9,493 bases of DNA from CAZMLC01 sp964567125 (GTDB taxonomy: Bacteria; Verrucomicrobiota; Kiritimatiellia; RFP12; UBA1067), in assembly GCA_964567125.1 (NCBI GenBank), contig CAZMLC010000090.1, positions 1 through 9,493 on the forward strand, written 5' to 3'. The notes below the pieces were generated by a model. It was not told the DNA's origin. It made no database searches and saw only the letters and a list, made by a program, of their open reading frames with translations. Position numbers and translations under genes: made by a program. Shown here one piece after another: positions 1 to 5,896 of the stretch (position 1 is the stretch's first letter; each line of letters starts with the position of its first letter).

Positions 1-810
1 GAGTGCTTCAAGCGCGGCACAGATCGTCTCCGCGTGCATCCAGGGCGCACCGAGCACGCGGAATGAAAGATTCGTATTGCGTCCGCAGTCAATCCCCGGC
101 AAGGCCTCGCTGAAAACCGTGGCGGCATACGTCATGGCGGTTTCCCAGCTCTTGATGCCCGGTGAAGGCGGAATAAATTCCGGACGGGTTGAGTCCCAGC
201 GCGCCTGACCGCGTTTCCATGCGCGGAGCGGTGCAACCGTGAGATCGACATCGATTTTTTCTTCGCGCACGAGCCAGCGCGCTGCCTCGGCCAATGTCAT
301 GCCGTAGACCAACGGTACGGCGCAGGGAGCGACAAAGCTGGACCAGACCGGATCGAGTAGCGGTCCGTCGACCACCTCGGGCAGTGGGATGGGGCGATCC
401 GCGACACAGACCGCGACGTGGGCGCGTGCGCAGGCGAGCAGCGTCAAACGCAGCGTCGCCAGATAGGTGTAGCAGCGCACGCCGAGATCCTGGAGATCCA
501 CCAGGAGTAGATCGACGCCGTGCAGCATTTCAGGCGTGGGCTGGCGGCATTCACCGTAGAGTGAATAGACTGGGATCGACCAGTCGGGGTGGGGACAGGT
601 GTAGGTTTTTTCGCCTGCTGTGGCCTGACCGAAAAAACCGTGTTCCGGGCCAAAGAGCGCCACAAGGTTGCTGCCCAGGACCTGGTGGAGCAGTTGCGCG
701 GAGGTGGCACCCGAGCGGGTTGCCGCAGCCTGATGGCTGAGGAGTGCGACACGCCGCTTCCGCAGCGACGTGAAATTTCTTGCGGCGAGAGCGTCAATGC
801 CAGTTATCAT
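1..810 (-). CDS. namZ: DUF1343 / NamZ-like exo-beta-N-acetylmuramidase, C-terminus cut by window edge
   Basis: The frame is open from the ATG at 810 down to base 1, giving 270 residues; the C-terminus lies outside the window. The DUF1343 hallmarks appear in order: GIDALAARNF (4-13), GPEHGFFG (54-61), DLQDLGVRCYTY (105-116), DRPIP (138-142), VYGMTLAEAA (169-178), PPSPGIK (214-220) and GAPW (254-257). Characterised members of this family (NamZ) remove terminal N-acetylmuramic acid from peptidoglycan fragments; the Glu-His of GPEHG lies in the putative active-site region. No signal peptide is visible: the family core begins at residue 4, so the product should stay in the cytoplasm unless another start is used, whereas many homologues are exported. 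The usual NVSEGRGT stretch is replaced by a divergent segment around DCGRNTNLSF (241-250). The start ATG overlaps the TGA of the upstream glycosyltransferase, which suggests translational coupling. The family call is firm; the exact substrate is inferred. Confidence 0.85.
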   Translation of the reverse strand, partial: MITGIDALAARNFTSLRKRRVALLSHQAAATRSGATSAQLLHQVLGSNLVALFGPEHGFFGQATAGEKTYTCPHPDWSIPVYSLYGECRQPTPEMLHGVDLLLVDLQDLGVRCYTYLATLRLTLLACARAHVAVCVADRPIPLPEVVDGPLLDPVWSSFVAPCAVPLVYGMTLAEAARWLVREEKIDVDLTVAPLRAWKRGQARWDSTRPEFIPPSPGIKSWETAMTYAATVFSEALPGIDCGRNTNLSFRVLGAPWMHAETICAALEAL

Positions 811-1979
811 AGCGATTCACTTGTTACGTAGGCGTAGCACCGGTGGAGCGCTTCGCGAAAGGCTTCAGGGGTCCGGTTATCCGTTTTCAGCATTTCCCAG
901 CCGCGGAAGCCGAGGTCGCGTACGCGGCGCGGATTTTGGAGCATCCACACAACGCCGCGCACAAGCGCATCAGCGGCATCCCCGACGAGCACCGCATGCT
1001 GCCGTGAGAGCAGGGAGCGTCCGTACCGGCTATCCACCGCGACCAGCGCCTTTTTAACGCGGAAGCAGTCGAGGACGCGCGGCATCACGTTCAGCGTGAC
1101 CGGCGACGGCAGGATCGCGAATTCGCAGACTGAGAGCAGGGCGGCCCATTCGATGTTCGGTAGTTTTTCAATGATGAGAATGTTGCCTTCCAGTGCCGCG
1201 GCTTCCACGTGATCGCGCAGATTTTCGATTTTATCCGGCAGTGTGCCGACAATGGCGAAGAGGATCTCGGGCTCTTTCTGGACAATGCGGGCCAGTGAGG
1301 CGAAGAGCTGTTTGGGCATGGCCAGTTCGGACGGCGTGCAGAGGCAGAGCACGAGCCGCTGTTCGGGGTGGTGCTTGAAGCGGGCGCTGGCCAGATTGAG
1401 CGCCGGCGTTTTCACGTCTTCGAGAATGCCGGGGATGTCCGGGATGATGCAGGCCCGGCCGCTGCGACCAATCCGGGCGAGGTCGTCGATCACCCGCGGA
1501 TGGTTGCTGATCACGACCTGCGCGGAACGCCAGGCCCATTTGCGCAGGCGGGTTCCGATTTTACCGAGCAGGCGGCGATAGCAGGAGAGTACGCTGTTCT
1601 GTTCGAGCGGGTGATATTCATGGACAAAGAGCGTGCGGGTCAATTGGCCTGCGATCCAGGCGAGCACGCCGCAATCGTCCAGTCCATGGATCGCCACATA
1701 GCGTGTGCGCGACGCGAGATGAATCGCTTTGCACAGCAGAAAAAAGTGACACCCCATGCGGCGGAGGGAGGGACGGTCTGGCCGCATCGATTTGGCAAAG
1801 GGGATATGGACGTCATGCCGGACGATCCGCTCAAGGGGGGGCGGGGGCGCGCCGTGAACGGTAACCAGATGAACTTCGATACCGTCGTCACGGAGCGCTT
1901 CGAGGGTAAACGGAAGGCGTTGCAATGTGGCCTCGTCGCTGGCCCACGATTTCGCCGCAATATAGAGCACTTTACGCAT
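807..1979 (-). CDS. Glycosyltransferase, GT4/GT1-like (GT-B fold), divergent
   Basis: This 390-residue protein looks like a GT-B glycosyltransferase. It starts with a short beta-strand, MRKVLYIAAKSW, followed by an N-terminal Rossmann-like half with HGLDD (98-102) and HEYHP (120-124), positions where acceptor-side loops of GT4 enzymes usually carry such residues. The C-terminal half has the strand LCLCTP (211-216), a helix/strand repeat with FAIVGTLPD (241-249), and the nucleotide-sugar site region NVMPRVLDCFRVKKALVAVD (297-316). That last segment aligns with the common pattern N-x-x-P-x-K-L-x-E-Y-x-A-x-G-K-P-V-V, but Asp304 replaces the usual Glu and the A-x-G-K-P stretch is altered. No transmembrane segment is evident. 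The ATG at 1979 lacks a clear Shine-Dalgarno sequence. Its stop overlaps the start of the DUF1343 gene by four bases, so the two are probably one operon. Donor and acceptor cannot be told from sequence; a cell-envelope glycan is a guess. Confidence 0.75.
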   Translation of the reverse strand: MRKVLYIAAKSWASDEATLQRLPFTLEALRDDGIEVHLVTVHGAPPPPLERIVRHDVHIPFAKSMRPDRPSLRRMGCHFFLLCKAIHLASRTRYVAIHGLDDCGVLAWIAGQLTRTLFVHEYHPLEQNSVLSCYRRLLGKIGTRLRKWAWRSAQVVISNHPRVIDDLARIGRSGRACIIPDIPGILEDVKTPALNLASARFKHHPEQRLVLCLCTPSELAMPKQLFASLARIVQKEPEILFAIVGTLPDKIENLRDHVEAAALEGNILIIEKLPNIEWAALLSVCEFAILPSPVTLNVMPRVLDCFRVKKALVAVDSRYGRSLLSRQHAVLVGDAADALVRGVVWMLQNPRRVRDLGFRGWEMLKTDNRTPEAFREALHRCYAYVTSESL

Positions 1980-2046
1980 GCGTCACTTATCACTTAAGAG
2001 GTGAATCATTTGTATACTATAATACGGTTGCGGGTGGGCTTCCAGT

Positions 2047-2065
2047 TCATTTTGAAGTAAAATGA
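2047..2065. promoter_or_regulatory. Inverted repeat in the glycosyltransferase/fabD divergent spacer
   Basis: Seven-base arms TCATTTT (2047-2053) and AAAATGA (2059-2065) flank GAAGT. The element sits about 28 bases upstream of the fabD -35 box and in the leader/promoter zone of the divergent glycosyltransferase gene. It has the size and symmetry of a dimeric regulator's site, but there is no second copy in the window to support that. Confidence 0.3.
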
Positions 2066-2092
2066 CAAAACAGCGGAAGGTGCGCTTTCAGA

Positions 2093-2120
2093 TTGACATT
2101 TTTGGCTATTTTGGCACACT
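2093..2120 (+). promoter_or_regulatory. Probable sigma70-type promoter of fabD-fabG-acpP
   Basis: A perfect -35 hexamer TTGACA (2093-2098) is followed after 16 bases by a weak -10-like CACACT (2115-2120). Transcription would begin near 2127, leaving a leader of roughly 39 bases before the fabD ATG. The -35 is convincing. The -10 is poor (3 of 6), so the promoter may need an activator or the true -10 may be shifted. Confidence 0.45.
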
Positions 2121-2165
2121 AGTACGCAGTTTTCACGCTTGAAGAGTTGAACGGAAAGGTTAACT

Positions 2166-3083
2166 ATGAGCAGTAAGGTTTGTGTCTTTGCAGGACAGGG
2201 TGCGCAAGTTCCTGGCATGGGGAAAGATTTCGCCGCGGATGCGGAAATCGCCGCGCTTTTCGGGCGTGCCCAGAGTATCCTGGGTTTTGATCTGGCCAAG
2301 ATTTGCTTTGAAGGTCCCGCAGAGGAGCTGACAAAGTCGAATATCTGCCAGCCCGCGATCTTTGTCACGAGCGTTGCCGCCTATCGTGCGTTTACCAAGA
2401 AGTTCCCGTCGGTCGCGTTTTCGATGGCGGCGGGTTTGAGTCTCGGTGAATGGAGCGCACTGCACGTGGCGGGCGTGCTGGACTTTGATTCCACGTTGCG
2501 CGTGCTGGAAGCGCGTGGCCGTTTCATGCAGGAGGCCTGCATGGTACAGCCGAGCGGCATGATCAGCGTGATGAACGCGACCGCGGAGCAGTTAGATGCA
2601 ATTTGCGCGGCAGCAGGTATTTACAAAGCGAACATCAATTCGGATTCGCAGGTGGTGCTTTCGGGAGCGAAGGACGGGATTGCAAAGGCTGAAGGCCTCT
2701 GCAAGGAGATGGGCTTGCGCGGCATCGTATTGCCCGTGGCTGGCGCGTTTCACTCGCCGTTGATGGCTTCTGCGCGCGAAAAGCTGGTGGATGTTCTCAA
2801 AGATATTGCATTTTCAGCACCGAAAATGCCGGTGTTGTCGAATGTGACTGGCAAACTGCACAGCGCGGATCCCGAGGAGATCAAGCAGACCATGTTGCGT
2901 CAGGTGACCGAGTCTGTTCTGTGGGCCGGCTGCATTACGTGTGCAAAGGCCGCTGGCGCGACCGAGTTTATCGAGTTCGGGCCAGGGAAAGTTCTCTCGG
3001 GATTAATCAAGCGCATCGACAAGACGTTGGTGACGCAGAACGTCTCGGATGTTGCATCACTCGATGCAGTTGTGGTACAGTAG
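2166..3083 (+). CDS. fabD: Malonyl-CoA:ACP transacylase FabD
   Basis: This 305-residue cytoplasmic enzyme moves malonyl groups from CoA to the phosphopantetheine arm of ACP, committing malonate to fatty-acid elongation. The family landmarks are all present: the oxyanion-hole loop GQGAQ (10-14), the nucleophile elbow GLSLGEW (90-96) with Ser92, the carboxylate-binding Arg117 in EARGRF, and the catalytic His196 in GAFHSPLM. The elbow reads G-L-S rather than the E. coli G-H-S, a variant common in other bacterial lineages. Length matches the family (about 305-310). A GGAAAGG ribosome-binding site at 2153-2159 precedes the ATG with suitable spacing, and the MSSKVCVFAGQGAQ start fits homologues. 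It is the first gene of the fabD-fabG-acpP unit, with a 63-base gap before the chosen fabG start. Confidence 0.97.
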   Translation: MSSKVCVFAGQGAQVPGMGKDFAADAEIAALFGRAQSILGFDLAKICFEGPAEELTKSNICQPAIFVTSVAAYRAFTKKFPSVAFSMAAGLSLGEWSALHVAGVLDFDSTLRVLEARGRFMQEACMVQPSGMISVMNATAEQLDAICAAAGIYKANINSDSQVVLSGAKDGIAKAEGLCKEMGLRGIVLPVAGAFHSPLMASAREKLVDVLKDIAFSAPKMPVLSNVTGKLHSADPEEIKQTMLRQVTESVLWAGCITCAKAAGATEFIEFGPGKVLSGLIKRIDKTLVTQNVSDVASLDAVVVQ

Positions 3084-3085
3084 AT

Positions 3086-3100
3086 GACCGCATCGCGGTC
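3086..3100 (+). promoter_or_regulatory. Intercistronic hairpin between fabD and fabG
   Basis: GACCGC (3086-3091) and GCGGTC (3095-3100) form a perfect six-base stem with an ATC loop, starting three bases after the fabD stop. No T-run follows, so it is unlikely to be a terminator. It may protect or mark the end of the fabD message or serve in mRNA processing. A stem this short could also be chance. Confidence 0.3.
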
Positions 3101-3146
3101 GCTACGTGATAAAATTTCTAAAACATCAGGAAGGATAGGCAATCTT

Positions 3147-3890
3147 ATGGGTCAATTTGATGGTAAAGTCGCTGTAGTGACGGGTGCTGCACGGGGTATT
3201 GGTAAGGCGATTGCAGAACGCCTTGCAGCAGAAGGTGCAGATCTTGTGATTTGTGATTTGCAAGCTGAGTGGCTTGCTGAAACCGCGGCCGCGATTCAGG
3301 CGCTTGGGCGCAAGGCGTTGCCGTTGGCGGTAGATGTCGGTGCGGGTGATTCCGTAACCGCGTGTATCGATGAGGTGGTCAAGGTGTTCGGCAAAATTGA
3401 CATCATGGTCAACAATGCAGGAATTACCAAGGACACGTTGCTGGTGCGTATGTCTGATGAACAATGGGACGACGTGCTGCGGGTTAACCTGAAGGGCGTT
3501 TTCCTCTTCAGCCGCGCATGCGCCAAAGTTATGATGAAACAGCGCAGTGGCTCAATCGTCAACATCGCGTCCGTGATTGGATTGATCGGCAATGCCGGTC
3601 AGTGCAATTACGCGGCTTCGAAGGCTGGTGTGATCGCGTTGACCAAGTCGACAGCGAAGGAACTCGGTTCCCGTGGTGTCCGCGTCAATGCAATTGCGCC
3701 GGGATTCATCCAGTCGAAAATGACGGATGTGCTGACACAGGAAGTGAAAGACAAGATGCTTTCAGCGATTCCGTTGAATTGCTTCGGCAAGCCAGAGGAT
3801 ATTGCGAAGGCTGTGGTGTTCCTCGCTTCGGATGAAGCGGCATACATCACCGGTCAGACACTGAGTGTGAACGGCGGAATGGTCATGTAA
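3147..3890 (+). CDS. fabG: 3-oxoacyl-ACP reductase FabG
   Basis: A 247-residue classical short-chain dehydrogenase that reduces 3-oxoacyl-ACP with NADPH, the first reduction of the elongation cycle. Visible motifs are the cofactor loop TGAARGIG (12-19), NNAG (89-92) and the catalytic tetrad Asn114, Ser142, Tyr155 and Lys159 (in NYAASK). The C-terminal ITGQTLSVNGGMVM matches FabG closely. The reading frame is open further upstream to an ATG directly after the fabD stop, but that would add 21 unrelated residues. The ATG at 3147 is preceded by an AGGAAGGATAGG ribosome-binding stretch (3128-3139) and gives the usual family start and length, so I chose it. It lies between fabD and acpP, as in many bacterial fab clusters. 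Other SDR functions are unlikely given this context. Confidence 0.96.
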   Translation: MGQFDGKVAVVTGAARGIGKAIAERLAAEGADLVICDLQAEWLAETAAAIQALGRKALPLAVDVGAGDSVTACIDEVVKVFGKIDIMVNNAGITKDTLLVRMSDEQWDDVLRVNLKGVFLFSRACAKVMMKQRSGSIVNIASVIGLIGNAGQCNYAASKAGVIALTKSTAKELGSRGVRVNAIAPGFIQSKMTDVLTQEVKDKMLSAIPLNCFGKPEDIAKAVVFLASDEAAYITGQTLSVNGGMVM

Positions 3891-3964
3891 CAGATGACAG
3901 TAGTACGTGCAACGATTCGATTGTAGCGCGTGTAAAGTAAAGAGAGAAACCAAGGAGAAAAGCA

Positions 3965-4207
3965 ATGTCAAGCAAACTCGAAGATCGGGTCAAGGCGATT
4001 ATTGTTGAGCAGTTGGGCGTCAATGCAGAGCAGGTCACCCCTGAAGCATCGTTCATCGATGATTTGGGCGCAGACTCTCTGGACACCGTCGAGCTGATCA
4101 TGGCGTTTGAAGAAGAATTCGGCGCTGAGATCCCGGACGAGGATGCCGAGAAGCTGTCGTCTGTCGGCAAAGTGCTCGAGTACCTGAAGGGCAAGGGCTT
4201 GGAATAA
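3965..4207 (+). CDS. acpP: Acyl carrier protein AcpP
   Basis: An 80-residue acidic protein that carries growing acyl chains on a 4'-phosphopantetheine attached to Ser38 in the GADSLDTVEL motif (35-44). The four-helix ACP pattern is complete: the helix I region SKLEDRVKAIIVEQLGV, a long loop containing FIDDLGAD, acidic helix II with FEEEFG, and the C-terminal helix VGKVLEYLKGKG. It has a strong AAGGAG ribosome-binding site at 3952-3957, seven bases from the ATG, consistent with the high expression typical of ACP. It is separated from fabG by 74 bases and followed by a strong terminator, so it is the last gene of the unit. fabF, which often follows acpP, is not here. Confidence 0.98.
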   Translation: MSSKLEDRVKAIIVEQLGVNAEQVTPEASFIDDLGADSLDTVELIMAFEEEFGAEIPDEDAEKLSSVGKVLEYLKGKGLE

Positions 4208-4233
4208 GTCTGCGCGCTTTCAGCGTCTTAGTG

Positions 4234-4263
4234 AGGTGGGAGATTCGTCTCCCACCTTTTTTT
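4234..4263 (+). terminator. Rho-independent terminator of the fab operon
   Basis: A perfect ten-base stem AGGTGGGAGA/TCTCCCACCT (4234-4243 and 4248-4257) is closed by the very stable TTCG tetraloop and runs into seven Ts (4257-4263). It begins 26 bases after the acpP stop. Confidence 0.95.
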
Positions 4264-4300
4264 ATTTTGGTTGCCAGATTGTTTGGCCCGGCGCGTGAAT

Positions 4301-4336
4301 AAAAAAAGAACCGAGGAAAACCTCGGTTCTTTTTTT
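4301..4336. terminator. Bidirectional terminator between convergent units
   Basis: A perfect 16-base inverted repeat (4301-4316 and 4321-4336) encloses an AAAA loop. The GC-rich core is GAACCGAGG/CCTCGGTTC, flanked by A7 on the left and T7 on the right, so both strands present a stem followed by a U-tract. It serves the minus-strand oxidoreductase ending at 4360 and backs up the fab terminator on the plus strand. Confidence 0.93.
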
Positions 4337-4359
4337 GTTTGATGCTCGGTTGGCGCGGA

Positions 4360-5637
4360 TTACGCGAAACGCGGATCAGCTTCACCCGGGATAGCCGCGA
4401 CTTCCTTCGGAAGCTCAACGTCGCCATCCGCTTCAAAGGCGGCTGCGGTCAGCGCGCATCCCTTGTAGTACGGTGAATTTTCCTTGGTCAGGAGGTCGGC
4501 CATGCCGACGATCTGTCCCGTGTACGCCGAGATACGGCCCATGATGCCGCAGGCGGTTGACATCGCGACTGTCTCGCCTTCGTTGAAGTAGGGGCCTGTG
4601 CCCATGATGCTCTTCAGCAGATCGACGTGTTCGACCTCGTAGGGGTTGCCATCCATGTAGTCGCCCGTCAGGTCCAGACGATCGCCATTGGGACGGATCA
4701 CGCGGCCGCCGCCCGAGATGATCGCATCGTTCGTACGGAAGCTTTCGCTGACGCTGTTGTGGCACTTGTTGATCTGGCGGCACATGCTGTGGATGTGAAC
4801 GCCGTCACCGTAGTCAAAGTCAATGCCGAAGAAATCGAACTGGTTGCCCGTCACGCGGCGTGCACGACCACCGAAACCGACCGCGCTCTTCGGGAAACGC
4901 CCGATGAACCAGTTGGCGATATCGATGTTGTGCACATGCTGCTCGACGATATGATCGCCCGACAACTCCGTGAAGTTGAGCCAGTTCTTGCAGAGGTAAT
5001 CCTTGTTGCTCATGCCTTCCGCGCGGCGCTTGATCCAGGGCACATTGCCGTTCCAGTAGACGTTACCGCCGAGGATCGGGCTGATCTTGCCTTCCTTGAG
5101 CGCCTGAGCCTGGAGCAGGTATCCGCGCTGATGGCGGCGTTGCGTTCCGGCAACTAAGGTGAGCTTCTTCTCGGCTGCGAGCTTGGATGCTGCGATGAAC
5201 TGGCGGACGCCCGGTGCATCAACGGCGACACCCTTTTCTGCGAAGACGTGCTTGCCTGCCTTGACTGCAGCTTCCACGTGCTGCGGACGGAAATTAAGCG
5301 GCGTGGTGAGGATGACGATCTCGACTTCCGGCATCGCCATGACTTGCTTGTAGCCATTGGCACCGCCGAAGCAGAACTTTGGATCGAGACCATAGTTCTT
5401 GGCAAGGCGTTGCGCCTGCTCAACGAAATAATCGGCTGCTGCGACGAGCTTGACTTCCTGACCGATCTTCTTCGCGGCATCGACGATGTTTTTGACGGCT
5501 CCGCTACCACGGCCACCGCAACCTACAACCGCGACTTTGAATACGCGCGGAGCTCCCTGTGCCTTCAGAATGGTCGGTGCTGCAGCCATCATGGTGAACA
5601 GCGATGTATTCCGAATAAACGTACGACGATTTTGCAT
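4360..5637 (-). CDS. Tat-exported Gfo/Idh/MocA family oxidoreductase
   Basis: A 425-residue NAD(P)-dependent oxidoreductase, probably acting on a sugar or sugar derivative. The N-terminus MQNRRTFIRNTSLFTMMAAAPTILKAQGA carries a twin-arginine signal (Arg4-Arg5), a hydrophobic stretch and a plausible cut near A-Q-G-A, so it should be exported folded with its cofactor. The Rossmann domain begins FKVAVVGCGGRGSGAV (33-48). The family's usual E-K-P motif appears as EKG (134-136), keeping the Lys but losing the Pro. The conserved GDHIVEQHVHNIDIANW stretch (227-243) holds the likely catalytic His236. The C-terminal half is the substrate-binding alpha/beta domain, ending with a bacterial GFO/IDH C-terminal type. 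The start is supported by AAGGAG at 5644-5649. It seems monocistronic. Such paralogues are abundant in Planctomycetes and Verrucomicrobia; the substrate is unknown. Confidence 0.88.
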   Translation of the reverse strand: MQNRRTFIRNTSLFTMMAAAPTILKAQGAPRVFKVAVVGCGGRGSGAVKNIVDAAKKIGQEVKLVAAADYFVEQAQRLAKNYGLDPKFCFGGANGYKQVMAMPEVEIVILTTPLNFRPQHVEAAVKAGKHVFAEKGVAVDAPGVRQFIAASKLAAEKKLTLVAGTQRRHQRGYLLQAQALKEGKISPILGGNVYWNGNVPWIKRRAEGMSNKDYLCKNWLNFTELSGDHIVEQHVHNIDIANWFIGRFPKSAVGFGGRARRVTGNQFDFFGIDFDYGDGVHIHSMCRQINKCHNSVSESFRTNDAIISGGGRVIRPNGDRLDLTGDYMDGNPYEVEHVDLLKSIMGTGPYFNEGETVAMSTACGIMGRISAYTGQIVGMADLLTKENSPYYKGCALTAAAFEADGDVELPKEVAAIPGEADPRFA

Positions 5638-5719
5638 TCCAATCTCCTTTTTTCAACGCACAGCGTGCACGTTGACTTATGTTCAGTCTTGCAAGCGTTC
5701 CGCATGCAAGTCCCCTCAA

Positions 5720-5735
5720 AAACTTCATCAAGTTT
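5720..5735 (-). promoter_or_regulatory. Candidate operator or leader hairpin of the oxidoreductase gene
   Basis: Arms AAACTT (5720-5725) and AAGTTT (5730-5735) surround CATC, lying just downstream of the predicted transcription start (about 5737) of the minus-strand oxidoreductase. A second overlapping pairing, CTTCA (5723-5727) with TGAAG (5737-5741), is also possible. Its place at the start of transcription suits a repressor site, for instance for a sugar-responsive regulator, but no regulator gene is nearby. Confidence 0.35.
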
Positions 5736-5743
5736 GTGAAGAA

Positions 5744-5772
5744 ACAATAGCACGATCAGTTTGTCCTGTCAA
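5744..5772 (-). promoter_or_regulatory. Sigma70-type promoter of the oxidoreductase gene
   Basis: Read on the minus strand, a perfect -35 TTGACA (5767-5772) is followed after exactly 17 bases by TATTGT (5744-5749, 4 of 6 matches). The transcript would start near 5737 and carry a leader of about 100 bases before the ATG at 5637. Confidence 0.7.
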
Positions 5773-5840
5773 GACATGCGTCGATGGCCGAGGCGCGTCG
5801 CCGCACGTGCCGATCATGGGGAAAATGGGCCTGGAAAAAC

Positions 5841-5873
5841 AAAAAAAGCGCACCGTTGGGACCAACGCTGCGC
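5841..5873 (-). terminator. Rho-independent terminator of the acyl ligase gene
   Basis: On the minus strand a stem of GCGCA/TGCGC plus CGTTG/CAACG (5848-5858 paired with 5863-5873, with one C/C or G/G mismatch) is followed by seven Ts (A7 at 5841-5847 on the plus strand). It lies about 24 bases past the ligase stop and upstream of the oxidoreductase promoter, separating the two transcripts. Confidence 0.85.
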
Positions 5874-5896
5874 TGCGCAAAAAAACATCCACGCGG

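Noticed and set aside
294..740. Arg/Pro-rich plus-strand frame at the left end
   Set aside because: It is antisense to the DUF1343 gene, whose motifs are continuous across the same bases.
1368..1997. Long plus-strand open frame opposite the glycosyltransferase
   Set aside because: It is a GC-driven shadow; the translated protein has no recognisable motif, and the minus-strand gene has clear family features.
2013..2025. TATACTATAATAC, containing a perfect TATAAT at 2018-2023
   Set aside because: No acceptable -35 stands at 16-18 bases on the plus strand, and only weak ones exist on the minus strand. It may be the glycosyltransferase -10, but I could not support it.
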